DNA of 64,000 nt, taken from Synchiropus splendidus. Its lineage: Eukaryota > Chordata > Actinopteri > Syngnathiformes > Callionymidae. Location: the NCBI RefSeq assembly GCF_027744825.2, contig NC_071351.1, positions 17,869,001 to 17,933,000 of the forward strand, given 5' to 3'. Positions 1 through 10,144 of the stretch are shown here, piece after piece. Under the pieces are notes generated by a model. The model was not told the DNA's origin, did not search any database, and saw nothing but the letters and a program-made list of their open reading frames with translations. A program made the position numbers and the translations under genes. Positions within the stretch are counted from its first letter, which is position 1; each line of letters begins with the position of its first letter.

Positions 1-2
1 CA

Positions 3-2966
3 GAGCCAAAGGTAAAGCTGGTCACCTATGCTAAACAGAATCTTCCTGTTGTGGGTTGCCTTCGAGTAGTGGTTTCTCTACCATGCCAGACACACAGAGT
101 GAATGCAACGTTCTACATAGTCAAGTCAGGATCACCCCTGCTCGGTCTGGACTTGATTAAAGCTTTGAAAATGAGCATAATAGAGGGGAAAGTACATCAC
201 TCAAAAATGAAGAATGCAGTGGTACCTTCAGACATGCCACAACCTACTGTAAACAACGTTGCACTGGAAGGTCTTGGTTGTGTGAAAGGTTTTATTCACA
301 AGGTTCAAGTGAACAAGTCAGTTCCACCAGTAAGACAAAAACTGAGACGCCTGCCTTTGAGTGTACGTAATGAAGTGACAGAGGAACTTAAGCGACTTCT
401 ACACGAGGGCATAATAGAGCGAGTCGATGCTTCTGAATGGGTGAGTCCTCTGGTCGTGGTGAGAAAACGTGGAGGTAAGATTAGACTCTGTGTGGATCTA
501 CGAGAACCAAATAAAAGTGTCATCATGGATTGCTACCCTCTTCCACACATGGAGGACTTGTTTTCTGAGTTAGCTGGTGCTACACATTTCAGCCAAATTG
601 ATTTGAGATCTGCCTACCATCAGTTGCCTTTGCATCCAGAGAGCCGTAGTCTGACTGCATTTATAACACATGATGGACTGTTTCAGTTCACCAGAGTTCC
701 CTTTGGACTTGCATCTGCTCCGTCGGCATTCCAGAAAATGATGCAAATGATCTTGAAGGACGTGACTGGAGTGCAAAACTACCTCGATGACATTATTGTC
801 TATGGTCATTCCAGAGAGAACCATGACTTCAACCTGCAAAACGTGCTCCAAAGGCTAAAGGATGCTGGACTTACCATCAACTTCGACAAAAGTTCCCTGT
901 GTCAAGAAAGAATTGTTTTCCTGGGTCATGTCATTTCGAAAGAAGGATTATGTCCGAGCACAGATCACTTGACTGCAATTGCAGAAGCTCCTACACCTAA
1001 AGATATGGCTGCTTTACGTTCTTTTTTGGGCTTGACGTCCTGGTTTAGCAAATTTTTGCCAAACTATGCAACAGTAGCTGAGCCATTGCGACAGTTACTC
1101 AGAGCGACTTCCCAAGCTGAGCTGAAATGGTCAGAAAAAGCTGAGAAGAGTTTTAACAAACTGAAAACGATGCTCTCGCAAAGTCCAGTACTTGCAATCT
1201 ACTCCCCTAGCCTACCTACATTCATTTCCACAGATGCCTCAGATTACGGACTAGGTGCAGTTCTTTCACAATTGCACTCTGACAATGTGGAACGCGTAGT
1301 TGCTTTTGCTTCCCGTACCCTGTCACCATCTGAGAGGAAGTTTTCCACAGTGGAAAAAGAGGCACTTGCATGTGTGTGGGCTGTCGAGAGATGGAGGACA
1401 TATGTTTGGGGTCACAGATTTACTCTGAGGACAGATCACCAAGCCTTAACTACACTCCTGAACACAAAAGGGATGAACAGAGCTGGTATGAGAATCGCCC
1501 GTTGGTCTTCCCGTCTGATGTCTTTTCAGTATGACATGCAGTACCGGCCCGGAGACAAGAACATCATAGCAGATTGCTTGTCACGGGTTCCACTCAGCTC
1601 CAACGGTCTTGATGCAGAAGTTGATCAAGAGTCACTGCTGGAAGTAGCAGAAGTTTCACCTATTTCATCTGCACTGCCTCTTGCAGATTTCAAAGCAGAG
1701 TGTACTCATTGTCCTGACCTGGAACAGCTACGAAATGTTATACAGGCAGGATGGCCGAAAACAAAAAAATCACTGCCTACGTCACTACAGCCATACTTCC
1801 CATTAAGACATGAACTGGCAGTCGAAGAGCCATTGATTTTCCGTGGCACACGTCTGATCGTTCCAAAAACCCTAAGAGAGAGAGTTATTCATCTGGCTCA
1901 TGAAGGACATCAAGGAATTGTTCGCACAAAGCAACGTCTCCGAGAGTTATATTGGTGGCCGCAGATGGATGAACTAGTTCAGACGATGCTACAGACATGC
2001 ATGACTTGTCAATCATGTGACAAGACAGCCAAAACATCACCTGCACCTATGCAGCCTGTTGAGTTCCCAGAGGGACCTTTTCAACACTTAGCAATGGATA
2101 TTGTGGGACCATTTGAGCAAGGACCATATGACTGCCGATTTGCCATGACCATGGTGGATTACTTCAGTAAATGGCCAGAAGTAGCATTTACTCACACAGC
2201 AAGTACAGCAAATGTTCTGACGTTCTTGACAACAGTCTTTGCACGTGAAGGGAATCCCTGCACAATCACCACAGACAATGGACCGCAGTTTACATCGTCT
2301 GCTTTCAAAGAGTTTGTGAAAATGAGAGGGATCAAGCACATCAGGACAAGTGTATACCATCCACAAGCAAACGGATGTGTCGAACGCTTTAACAGAGTCT
2401 TAAAAGACTGTCTTCAAGTAGCGGAGGCTACACAACAGCCATGGAAAACAGTGGTTACGGAATCGCTTCAGAGCTATCGGGCTACTCTTCATCCTACTAC
2501 TGGGTCATCACCCTTCCAACTGCTCAGAGGAAGGCCCATGAGGACGAAACTCAACATCCTACCGCCTGTGTCTGACAAAAAGATATATGAACAGATCCGT
2601 GAGAGAGTTGCCACACAACAGGCAAAGAGCAAGCAATATACAGATGAAAAGCGAGGTGCCAGACCGTCGAAAGTTACTGTCGGTGCTCATGTTCGGGTGA
2701 AGAAGCCTTTTCGTGTGAGAAAGGGAGAGAGACAGTACAGTGAACCTGTTTTGGTTGAACAACAGACTGGAACAAGCTCATTCATTTTGAGTGATGGATC
2801 AAGATGCAATGCAGCACGTCTTTCCCTCTGCTCAGAGGAATCAGCGGGAACAATGAGGAGAGATGATGAAGAAGAAAACATCAGGCCTCTAGAACCAGTG
2901 GTCCAGAGAATAAGACGACCACCTGCTTGGACAAAAGATTTTGTCATGAAGGATGTTAAGAAATAG
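3..2966 (+). CDS. pol: Ty3/gypsy Pol polyprotein (partial at 5' end)
   Basis: Copies element RNA into DNA and integrates it. The frame is open from position 3, so the start lies outside the window. Residues below count from the codon at 51. The protease tail is near residues 25-37 (SGSPLLGLDL); its Asp active site is upstream of the window. The RT spans about 100-280, with catalytic YLDD at 244-247. RNase H shows Asp395 (STDAS), Glu437 (VEKEA) and Asp462 (RTDHQ). Integrase has an HHCC zinc site (His617, His620, Cys650, Cys653) and the DDE triad Asp683 (MDIVG), Asp742 (TTDNG) and Glu778 (CVERF), with 35 residues between the last two as expected. A basic GPY/F-like C-terminal module follows near 870-925. 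All catalytic residues I checked are present and no break was seen, so it could be functional if the missing 5' part is intact. Confidence 0.95.
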   Translation, partial: EPKVKLVTYAKQNLPVVGCLRVVVSLPCQTHRVNATFYIVKSGSPLLGLDLIKALKMSIIEGKVHHSKMKNAVVPSDMPQPTVNNVALEGLGCVKGFIHKVQVNKSVPPVRQKLRRLPLSVRNEVTEELKRLLHEGIIERVDASEWVSPLVVVRKRGGKIRLCVDLREPNKSVIMDCYPLPHMEDLFSELAGATHFSQIDLRSAYHQLPLHPESRSLTAFITHDGLFQFTRVPFGLASAPSAFQKMMQMILKDVTGVQNYLDDIIVYGHSRENHDFNLQNVLQRLKDAGLTINFDKSSLCQERIVFLGHVISKEGLCPSTDHLTAIAEAPTPKDMAALRSFLGLTSWFSKFLPNYATVAEPLRQLLRATSQAELKWSEKAEKSFNKLKTMLSQSPVLAIYSPSLPTFISTDASDYGLGAVLSQLHSDNVERVVAFASRTLSPSERKFSTVEKEALACVWAVERWRTYVWGHRFTLRTDHQALTTLLNTKGMNRAGMRIARWSSRLMSFQYDMQYRPGDKNIIADCLSRVPLSSNGLDAEVDQESLLEVAEVSPISSALPLADFKAECTHCPDLEQLRNVIQAGWPKTKKSLPTSLQPYFPLRHELAVEEPLIFRGTRLIVPKTLRERVIHLAHEGHQGIVRTKQRLRELYWWPQMDELVQTMLQTCMTCQSCDKTAKTSPAPMQPVEFPEGPFQHLAMDIVGPFEQGPYDCRFAMTMVDYFSKWPEVAFTHTASTANVLTFLTTVFAREGNPCTITTDNGPQFTSSAFKEFVKMRGIKHIRTSVYHPQANGCVERFNRVLKDCLQVAEATQQPWKTVVTESLQSYRATLHPTTGSSPFQLLRGRPMRTKLNILPPVSDKKIYEQIRERVATQQAKSKQYTDEKRGARPSKVTVGAHVRVKKPFRVRKGERQYSEPVLVEQQTGTSSFILSDGSRCNAARLSLCSEESAGTMRRDDEEENIRPLEPVVQRIRRPPAWTKDFVMKDVKK

Positions 2967-3225
2967 TTATGCAGAAAGTGTGATGAGTAATAAGTTAATT
3001 CTTTGTTCCTTGTGGTAGATAGTTTTGTTTGGCGTTATTTCTCATAGAGTTGTTGCGAGAGATTAAACTAATCAGTCAATCGTTAGTTGCCACATACCAT
3101 ACGCACAGATACATTTGGCTGCAGATGGCCTGGTTAGTGAATCAATGTTACTGTTTATCATTTCTGCTCACATGTCTGTTTTCAATTACAGTTACAGACT
3201 GGATCGTTTCGGGTAAAAGGGGAGA
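2967..3225 (+). other. 3' untranslated region of the gypsy element
   Basis: This 259-bp stretch lies between the pol stop and the 3' LTR. It is not satellite and no convincing gene was seen. A 102-codon ORF that starts here runs into the LTR and has no recognisable domain. The stretch ends in the polypurine tract. Confidence 0.7.
3215..3225 (+). promoter_or_regulatory. Polypurine tract (plus-strand primer site)
   Basis: The 11-nt purine run AAAAGGGGAGA sits immediately before the TGTTGTG start of the LTR. This is where plus-strand DNA priming normally occurs in LTR elements, and it fixes the LTR 5' edge at 3226. Confidence 0.85.
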
Positions 3226-3414
3226 TGTTGTGTTCTGGTATGAAGATTGCGTGTGGCCAGTGGATGTCGCAAGTGAGCTGGTGACAGAGGAAGAGAGAAG
3301 AAGAAAAGTTTCCGGGAGAGTGAATGGGGGGAAATGAGAGTTATAGAAAGTTAAGAAAATAAAGAAGAGAATCCGGACTCCACGTCTCCTGTGTCTACTT
3401 CCACCAACACGACA
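3226..3414 (+). repeat. 3' LTR of the gypsy element (189 bp)
   Basis: It starts TGTTGTG and ends CACGACA, a terminal inverted repeat with one mismatch and the usual TG...CA ends. An AATAAA polyadenylation signal is at 3358-3363. Satellite sequence begins at 3415 with AACGCCAAACAT. The LTR is short for the class. The partner LTR is outside the window, so LTR-LTR divergence (age) cannot be measured here. Confidence 0.88.
3358..3363 (+). terminator. LTR polyadenylation signal
   Basis: AATAAA lies 51 bp before the LTR end, a plausible position for 3' processing of the element transcript. Confidence 0.6.
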
Positions 3415-5069
3415 AACGCCAAACATAAAAATATTAATAACTTTGGAAAAACACTTCAGACAGCTTCGATTTGATGTGCAACTACTAGAAAGACCCTTTC
3501 TGCTATAGTGGGAGGTGAAAATTTCATTTCCTGAAGCTTCCCTGCAAAGTTATGGCACAATGCCGAAAACGCGTTTTCAGCCTGAGATAAGGTGGGTTCC
3601 GGAACGCCAAACATAAAATTGTTGATAACTTTGGAAAAACCCTTCAGACAGCTTAGATTTGATGTGCAACAACTAGAAAGACCCTTTCTGCTATAGTGGG
3701 AGGTCGAAATTTCATGTTCTGAAGCTTCCCTGAGAAGTTATGGGACAATGCATAAAATGATTTTTCAGCCTGAGACAAGGTGGGTTCCGAAACGCCAAAC
3801 ATAAAAATGTTGATAACTTTCGAAAAACACTTCGGACAGCTTAGATCTGATGTGCAACTACTAGAAAGACCCTTTCTGCTATAGTGGGAGGTGAAAATTT
3901 CATTTTCTGAAGCTTCCCTGCAAAGTTATGGTACAAAGCGTAAAAAGCGTTTTCAGCCTGAGATAAGGTCGATTCCGGAACGCCAAACATAAAAATGTTG
4001 ATAACTTTGGAAAAACACTTCAGACAGCTTAGATTTGATGTGCAACTACTAGAAGGACCCTTTCTGCTATAGTGGGAGGTTAAAATTTCATTTTCTGAAG
4101 CTTCCCTGCAAAGATATGGCACAATGCAGATAACGCGTTTTCAGCCTGAGATAAGGTGGGTTCCGGAACGCCAAACATAAAAATGTTGATAACTTTAGAA
4201 AAACACTTCAGACAGCTTCGATTTGATGTGCAACTACGAGAAAGACCCTTTCTGCGATAGTGGGTGGTGAACATTTCATGTTCTGAAGCTTCCCTGAGAA
4301 GTTATGGCACAATGCAGAAAACGCGTTTTCAGCCTGAGATAAGGTCGATTCCGGAACGCCAAACATAACAATGTTGATAACTTTGGAAAAACACATCAGA
4401 CAGCTTAGATTTGATGTGCAACTACTAGAAAGACCCTTTCTGCTATAGTGTTAGGTCAAAATTTCATGTTCTGAAGCTTCCCTGAGAAGATATGGGACAA
4501 TGCAGAAAACATTTTTTCATCCTGAGATATGGTCGTTTCTGTAACGCCAAACATAAAAATGTTGATAACTTTGGAAAAACACTTCAGACAGCTTCGATTT
4601 AATGTGCAACTACTAGAAAGACCCTTTCTGCTATATTGGTAGGTTAAAATTTCATGTTCGGAAGCTTCCATGCAAAGTTATGGCACAATGCAGAAAACGC
4701 GTTTTCAGCCTGAGATAAGGTCGATTCTGGAACGCCAAACATAAAAATGTTGATAACTTTCGAAAAACACTTCAGACAGCTTAGATTTGATGTGCAACTA
4801 CTAGAAAGACCCTTTCTTCTATAGTGGGAGGTGAACATTTCATGTTCTGAAGCTTCCCTGCAAAGTTATGGCACAATGCAGAAAACGCGTTTTCAGCCTG
4901 AGATAAGGTGGGTTCCGGAACGCCAAGCGTAAAAATGTTGATAACTTTGGAACAACACTTCAGTCAGCTTAGATTTGATGTGCAACTACTAGAAAGATCC
5001 TTTCTGCTTTAGTGGGAGGTGAAAATTTCATTTTCTCAAGCTTCCCTGCAAAGTAATGGCACAATTCGT
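3415..5069. repeat. Satellite monomers next to the gypsy LTR
   Basis: About nine monomers that are not part of the 5,075-bp duplication. The first begins in mid-unit at AACGCC because the gypsy element interrupts it. Sequence near 17440-17880 closely resembles 3530-3790, including the variant AAATTGTTGATAAC and the AATGATTTTTCAGCCTGAGACAAGG variant, so this block has a relative further along the array. Confidence 0.8.
3565..3578. repeat. Conserved 14-bp palindrome of the monomer (first copy)
   Basis: GAAAACGCGTTTTC is a perfect 14-bp palindrome centred on ACGCGT. It recurs in most monomers, while some carry single changes that break it (for example AACGATTTTT or AATGCGTTTT). The monomer also holds two shorter palindromes, GAAGCTTC and TTCCGGAA. 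Listed once as an example. Confidence 0.9.
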
Positions 5070-8000
5070 AAAACGCGTTTTCAGCCTGAGATAAGGTCGA
5101 TTCTGGAACGCCAAACATAAAAATGTTGATAACTTTGGAAAAACACCTCAGAGAGCTTAGATTTGATGTGCAACTACTAGAAAGACCCTTTCTGGTATAG
5201 TGGGAGGTCAAAATTTCATGTTCTGAAGCTTCCCTGGAAAGTTATGGGACAATGCAGAAAACGCGTTTTCAGCCTGAGATAAGGTGGGTTCCGAAACGCC
5301 AAACGTAAAAATGTTGATCTCTTTGGAACAACACTTCAGACAGCTTAGAATTGATGTGCAAGTACTAGAAAGACCCTTTCTGCTATCGTGGGAGGTGAAC
5401 ATTTCATGTTCTGAAGCTTCCCTGAGAAGTTATGGCACAATGCAGAAAATGCGTTTTCAGCCTGAGATAAGGTCGATTCCGGAACGCCAAACATAAAAAT
5501 GTTGATAACTTTGGAAAAACACTTCAAACAGCTTAGATTTGATGTGCAACTACTAGAAGGACCCTTTCTGCTATAGTGGGAGGTTAAATTTTCATGTTCT
5601 GAAGCTTCCCTGCAAAGATATGGCACAATGCAGAAAACGCGTTTTCAGCCTGAGATAAGGTGGGTTCCGGAACGCCAAACATAAAAATGTTGATAACTTT
5701 TAAAAAACACTTCAGACAGCTTAAATTTGATGTGCAACTACTAGAAAGACCCTTTCTGCTATAGTGGGAGGTGAACATTTCATGTTCTGAAGCTTCCCTG
5801 CAAAGTTATGGCACAATGCGTAAAATGCGTTTTCAGCCTGAGATAAGGTTGATTCCGGAACGCCATACATAACAACGTTGATAACTTTGGAAAAACACAT
5901 CAGACAGCTTAGATTTGATGTGCAACTACTAGAAAGACCCTTCCTGCTATAGTGGTAGGCTAAAATTTCATGTTCAGAAGCTTCCATGCAAAGTTATGGC
6001 ACAATGCAGACAACACGTTTTCAGCCTGAGATAAGGTCGATTCTGGAACGCCAAACATAAAAATGTTGATAACTTTGGAAAAACACCTCAAACAGCTTAG
6101 ATTTGATGTGCAACTACTAGAAAGACCCTTTCTGCTATCGTGGGAGGTGAACAGTTCATGTTCTGAAGCTTCCCTGAGAAGTTATGGCACAATGCAGAAA
6201 ATGCGTTTTCAGCCTGAGATAAGGTTGATTCCGGAACGCCAAACATAAAAATGTTGATAACTTTGGAAAAACACTTCAAACAGCTTAGATTTGATGTGCA
6301 ACTACTGGAAGAACCCTTTCTGCTATAGTGGGAGGTTAAAATTTCATGTTCTGAAGCTTCCCTGCAAAGATATGGCACAATGCAGAAAACGCGTTTTCAG
6401 CCTGAGATAAGGTGGGTTCCGGAACGCCAAATGTAAAAATGTTGATAACTTTTAAAAAACACTTCAGACAGCTTAGATTTGATGTGCAACTACTAGAAAG
6501 ACCCTTTCTTCTATAGTGGGAGGTGAACATTTCATGTTCTGAAGCTTCCCTGAGAAGTTATGGCACAATGCAGAAAACGCGTTTTCAGGCTGAGATAAGG
6601 TGGATTCCGGAACGCCAAGCGTAAAAATGTTGATTACTTTGGAACAACACTTCAGTCAGCTTAGATTTGATGTGCAACTACTAGAAAGATCCTTTCTGCT
6701 TTAGTGGGAGGTGAAAATTTCATTTTCTCAAGCTTCGCTGCAAAGTTATGGCACAATGCGTAAAACGCGTTTTCAGCCTGAGATAAGGTCGATTCTGGAA
6801 CGCCAAACATAAAAATGTTGATAACTTTGGAAAAACACCTCAGACAGCTTAGATTTGATGTGCTACTACTAGAAAGACCCTTTCTGCTATAGTGGGAGGT
6901 CAAAATTTCATGTTCTGAAGCTTCCCTGGAAAGTTATGGGACAATGCAGAAAACGCGTTTTCAGCCTGAGATAAGGTGGGTTCCGAAACGCCAAACGAAA
7001 AAATGTTGATCACTTTGGAACAACACTTCAGACAGCTTAGAATTGATGTGCAAGTACTAGAAAGACCCTTTCTGTTACAGTGGGAGGTGAAAATTTCATG
7101 TTCTGAAGCTTCCCTGCAAAGATATGGCACAATGCAGAAAACGCGTTTTCAGCCTGAGATAAGGTGGGTTCCGGAACGCCAAACATAAAAATGTTGATAA
7201 CTTTTAAAAAACACTTCAGACAGCTTAAATTTGATGTGCAACTACTAGAGAGACCCTTTCTGCTATAGTGGGAGGTGAACATTTCATGTTCTGAAGCTTC
7301 CCTGCAAAGTTATGGCACAATGCGTAAAATGAGTTTTCAGCCTGAGATAAGGTTGATTCCGGAACGCCATACATAACAACGTTGATAACTTTGGAAAAAC
7401 ACATCAGACAGCTTAGATTTGATGTGCAACTACTAGAAAGACCCTTCCTGCTATAGTGGTAGGTTAAAATTTCATGTTCAGAAGCTTCCATGCAAAGTTA
7501 TGGCACAATGCAGACAACGCGTTTTCAGCCTGAGATAAGGTCGATTCTGGAACGCCAAACATAAAAATGTTGATAACTTTGGAAAAACACCTCAAACAGC
7601 TTAGATTTGATGTGCAACTACTAGAAAGACCCTTTCTGCTATCGTGGGAGGTGAACAGTTCATGTTCTGAAGCTTCCCTGAGAAGTTATGGCACAATGCA
7701 GAAAATGCGTTTTCAGCCTGAGATAAGGTTGATTCCGGAACGCCAAACATAAAAATGTTGATAACTTTGGAAAAACACTTCAAACAGCTTAGATTTGATG
7801 TGCAACTACTGGAAGAACCCTTTCTGCTATAGTGGGAGGTTAAAATTTCATGTTCTGAAGCTTCCCTGCAAAGATATGGCACAATGCAGAAAACGCGTTT
7901 TCAGCCTGAGATAAGGTGGGTTCCGGAACGCCAAATGTAAAAATGTTGATAACTTTTAAAAAACACTTCAGACAGCTTAGATTTGATGTGCAACTACTAG

Positions 8001-10144
8001 AAAGACCCTTTCTTCTATAGTGGGAGGTGAACATTTCATGTTCTGAAGCTTCCCTGAGAAGTTATGGCACAATGCAGAAAACGCGTTTTCAGCCTGAGAT
8101 AAGGTGGGTTCCGGAACGCCAAGCGTAAAAATGTTGATAACTTTGGAACAACACTTCAGTCAGCTTAGATTTGATGTGCAACTACTAGAAAGATCCTTTC
8201 TGCTTTAGTCGGAGGTGAAAATTTCATTTTCTCAAGCTTCACTGCAAAGTTATGGCACAATGCTTAAAACGCGTTTTCAGCCTGAGATAAGGTCGATTCT
8301 GGAACGCCAAATATAAAAATGTTGATAACTTTGGAAAAACACCTCAGACAGCTTAGATTTGATGTGCAACTACTAGAAAGACCCTTTCTGCTATAGTGGG
8401 AGGTCAAAATTTCATGTTCTGAAGCTTCCCTGGAAAGTTATGGGACAATGCAGAAAACGCGTTTTCAGCCTGAGATAAGGTGGGTTCCGAAACGCCAAAC
8501 GAAAAAATGTTGATCACTTTGGAACAACACCTCAGACGGCTTAGAATTGATGTGCAAGTACTAGAAAGACCCTTTCTGTTACAGTGGGAGGTGAAAATTT
8601 CATGTTCTGAAGCTTCCCTGCAAAGTTATGGCACAATGCGTAAAACGTGTTTTCAGCCTGAGATAAGGTCGATTCTGGAACGCCAAACATAAAAATGTTG
8701 ATAACTTTGGAAAAACACTTCAGACAGCTTAGATTTGATGTGCAACTACTAGAAAGACCCTTTCTGCTATAGTGGGAGGTCGAAATTTCATGTTCTGAAG
8801 CTTCCCTGGAAAGTCATGGGACAATGCAGAAAACGATTTTTCATCCTGAGATAAGGTCGATTCCGGAACACCAAACATAAAAATGTTGATAACTTTCGAA
8901 AAACACTTCGGACAGCTTAGATCTGATGTGCAACTACTAGAAAGACCCTTTCTGCTATCGTGGGAGGTGAACATTTCATGTTCTGAAGCTTCCCTGAGAA
9001 GTTATGGCACAATGCAGAAAATGCGTTTTCAGCCTGAGATAAGGTTGATTCCGGATCGCCAAACATAAAAATGTTGATAACTTTGGAAAAACACTTCAAA
9101 CAGCTTAGATTTGATGTGCAACTACTAGAAAGACCCTTTCTGCTATAGTGGGAGGTGAACATTTCATGTTCTGAAGCTTCCGTGCAAAGTCATGGAACAA
9201 TGCAGAAAACGATTTTTCATCCTGAGATAAGGTCGATTCCGGAACACCAAACAAAAAATGTTGATAACTTTCGAAAAACACTTCGGACAGCTTAGATCTG
9301 ATGTGCAACTACTAGAAAGACCCTTTCTGCTATCGTGGGAGGTGAACATTTCATGTTCTGAAGCTTCCCTGAGAAGTTATGGCACAATGCAGAAAATGCG
9401 TTTTCAGCCTGAGATAAGGTTGATTCCGGATCGCCAAACATAAAAATGTTGATAACTTTGGAAAAACACTTCAAACAGCTTAGATTTGATGTGCAACTAC
9501 TAGAAAGACCCTTTCTGCTATAGTGGGAGGTGAACATTTCATGTTCTGAAGCTTCCCTGCAAAGTTATGGGACAATGCAGAAAACGTGTTTTCAGCCTGA
9601 GATAAGGTCGATTCCGGAACGCCAAACATAAAAATGTTGATAACTTTCGAAAAACACTTCGGACAGCTTAGATCTGATGTGCAACTACTGGAAAGACCCT
9701 TTCTGCTATAGTGGGAGGTGAACATTTCATGTTCTGAATCTTCCCTGCAAAGTTATGGCACAATGCAGACAACGCGTTTTCAGCCTGAGATAAGATCGAT
9801 TCTGGAACGCCAAACATAAAAATGTTGATAACTTTCGAAAAACTCTTCAGACAGCTCAGATTTGATGTGCAACTACTAGAAAAACCCTTTCTGCTATAGT
9901 GGGAGGTGAAATTTTCATTTTCTGAAGCTTCCCTGCAAAGTTATGGCACAAAGCGTAAAAAGCGTTTTCAGCCTGTGATGTGGTCGATTCCGGAACGCCA
10001 AACATAAAAATGTTGATAACTTTTGAAAAACACTTCAGACAGGTTAGATTTGATGTGCAACTACTAGAAGGACCCTTTCTGCTGTAGTTGGAGGTTAAAA
10101 TTTCATTTTCTGAAGCTTCCCTGCAAAGATATGGCACAATGCAG
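5070..10144. repeat. Higher-order repeat A, copy 1 (5,075 bp)
   Basis: This block of 27 monomers (27 x 188 minus 1) is repeated directly at +5,075. Diagnostic variants recur at the exact offset: the GTTGATCTCTTTGG variant at 5313 and 10388, AAACGAAAAAATG at 6995 and 12070, and AACAAAAAATGTTG near 9250 and 14325. Only a few differences were noticed, such as CTGGTATAG at 5192 against CTGCTATAG at 10267. Edges are approximate. Confidence 0.9.
5590..8597. repeat. Inner 8-monomer (1,504-bp) tandem repeat within A copy 1
   Basis: Two direct copies, about 5590-7093 and 7094-8597. Matching variants lie 1,504 bp apart: CATACATAACAACGTTG at 5866 and 7370, TGAACAGTTCATG at 6147 and 7651, and CAAATGTAAAAATG at 6427 and 7931. 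The same pair recurs in A copy 2 at about 10665-13672. The 8-mer therefore duplicated before the 27-mer did. Confidence 0.85.

Larger units (their letters stand above)
1..3414 (+). mobile_element. Ty3/gypsy LTR retrotransposon, 3' part
   Basis: The window opens inside a Ty3/gypsy-class element. Seen in order are the protease C-terminal end, reverse transcriptase, RNase H, integrase, a short untranslated stretch, a polypurine tract and a 3' LTR that ends exactly where satellite sequence begins. RT-RNase H-integrase is the Ty3/gypsy order (Copia elements place integrase before RT). The 5' LTR, gag and protease active site lie before position 1. The pol frame has no stop or frameshift, so the insertion is probably young relative to the ERV at the other end of the window. 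The right flank AACGCCAAACAT is satellite, so the element is nested in the array. Confidence 0.95.

Noticed and set aside
3029..3337. 102-codon ORF after gypsy pol
   Set aside because: It spans the polypurine tract and runs into the LTR, with no domain.
3226..3414. Satellite monomer (188 bp) derived from the gypsy LTR (189 bp)
   Set aside because: The lengths nearly coincide, but no sequence similarity is visible between the LTR and the monomer.
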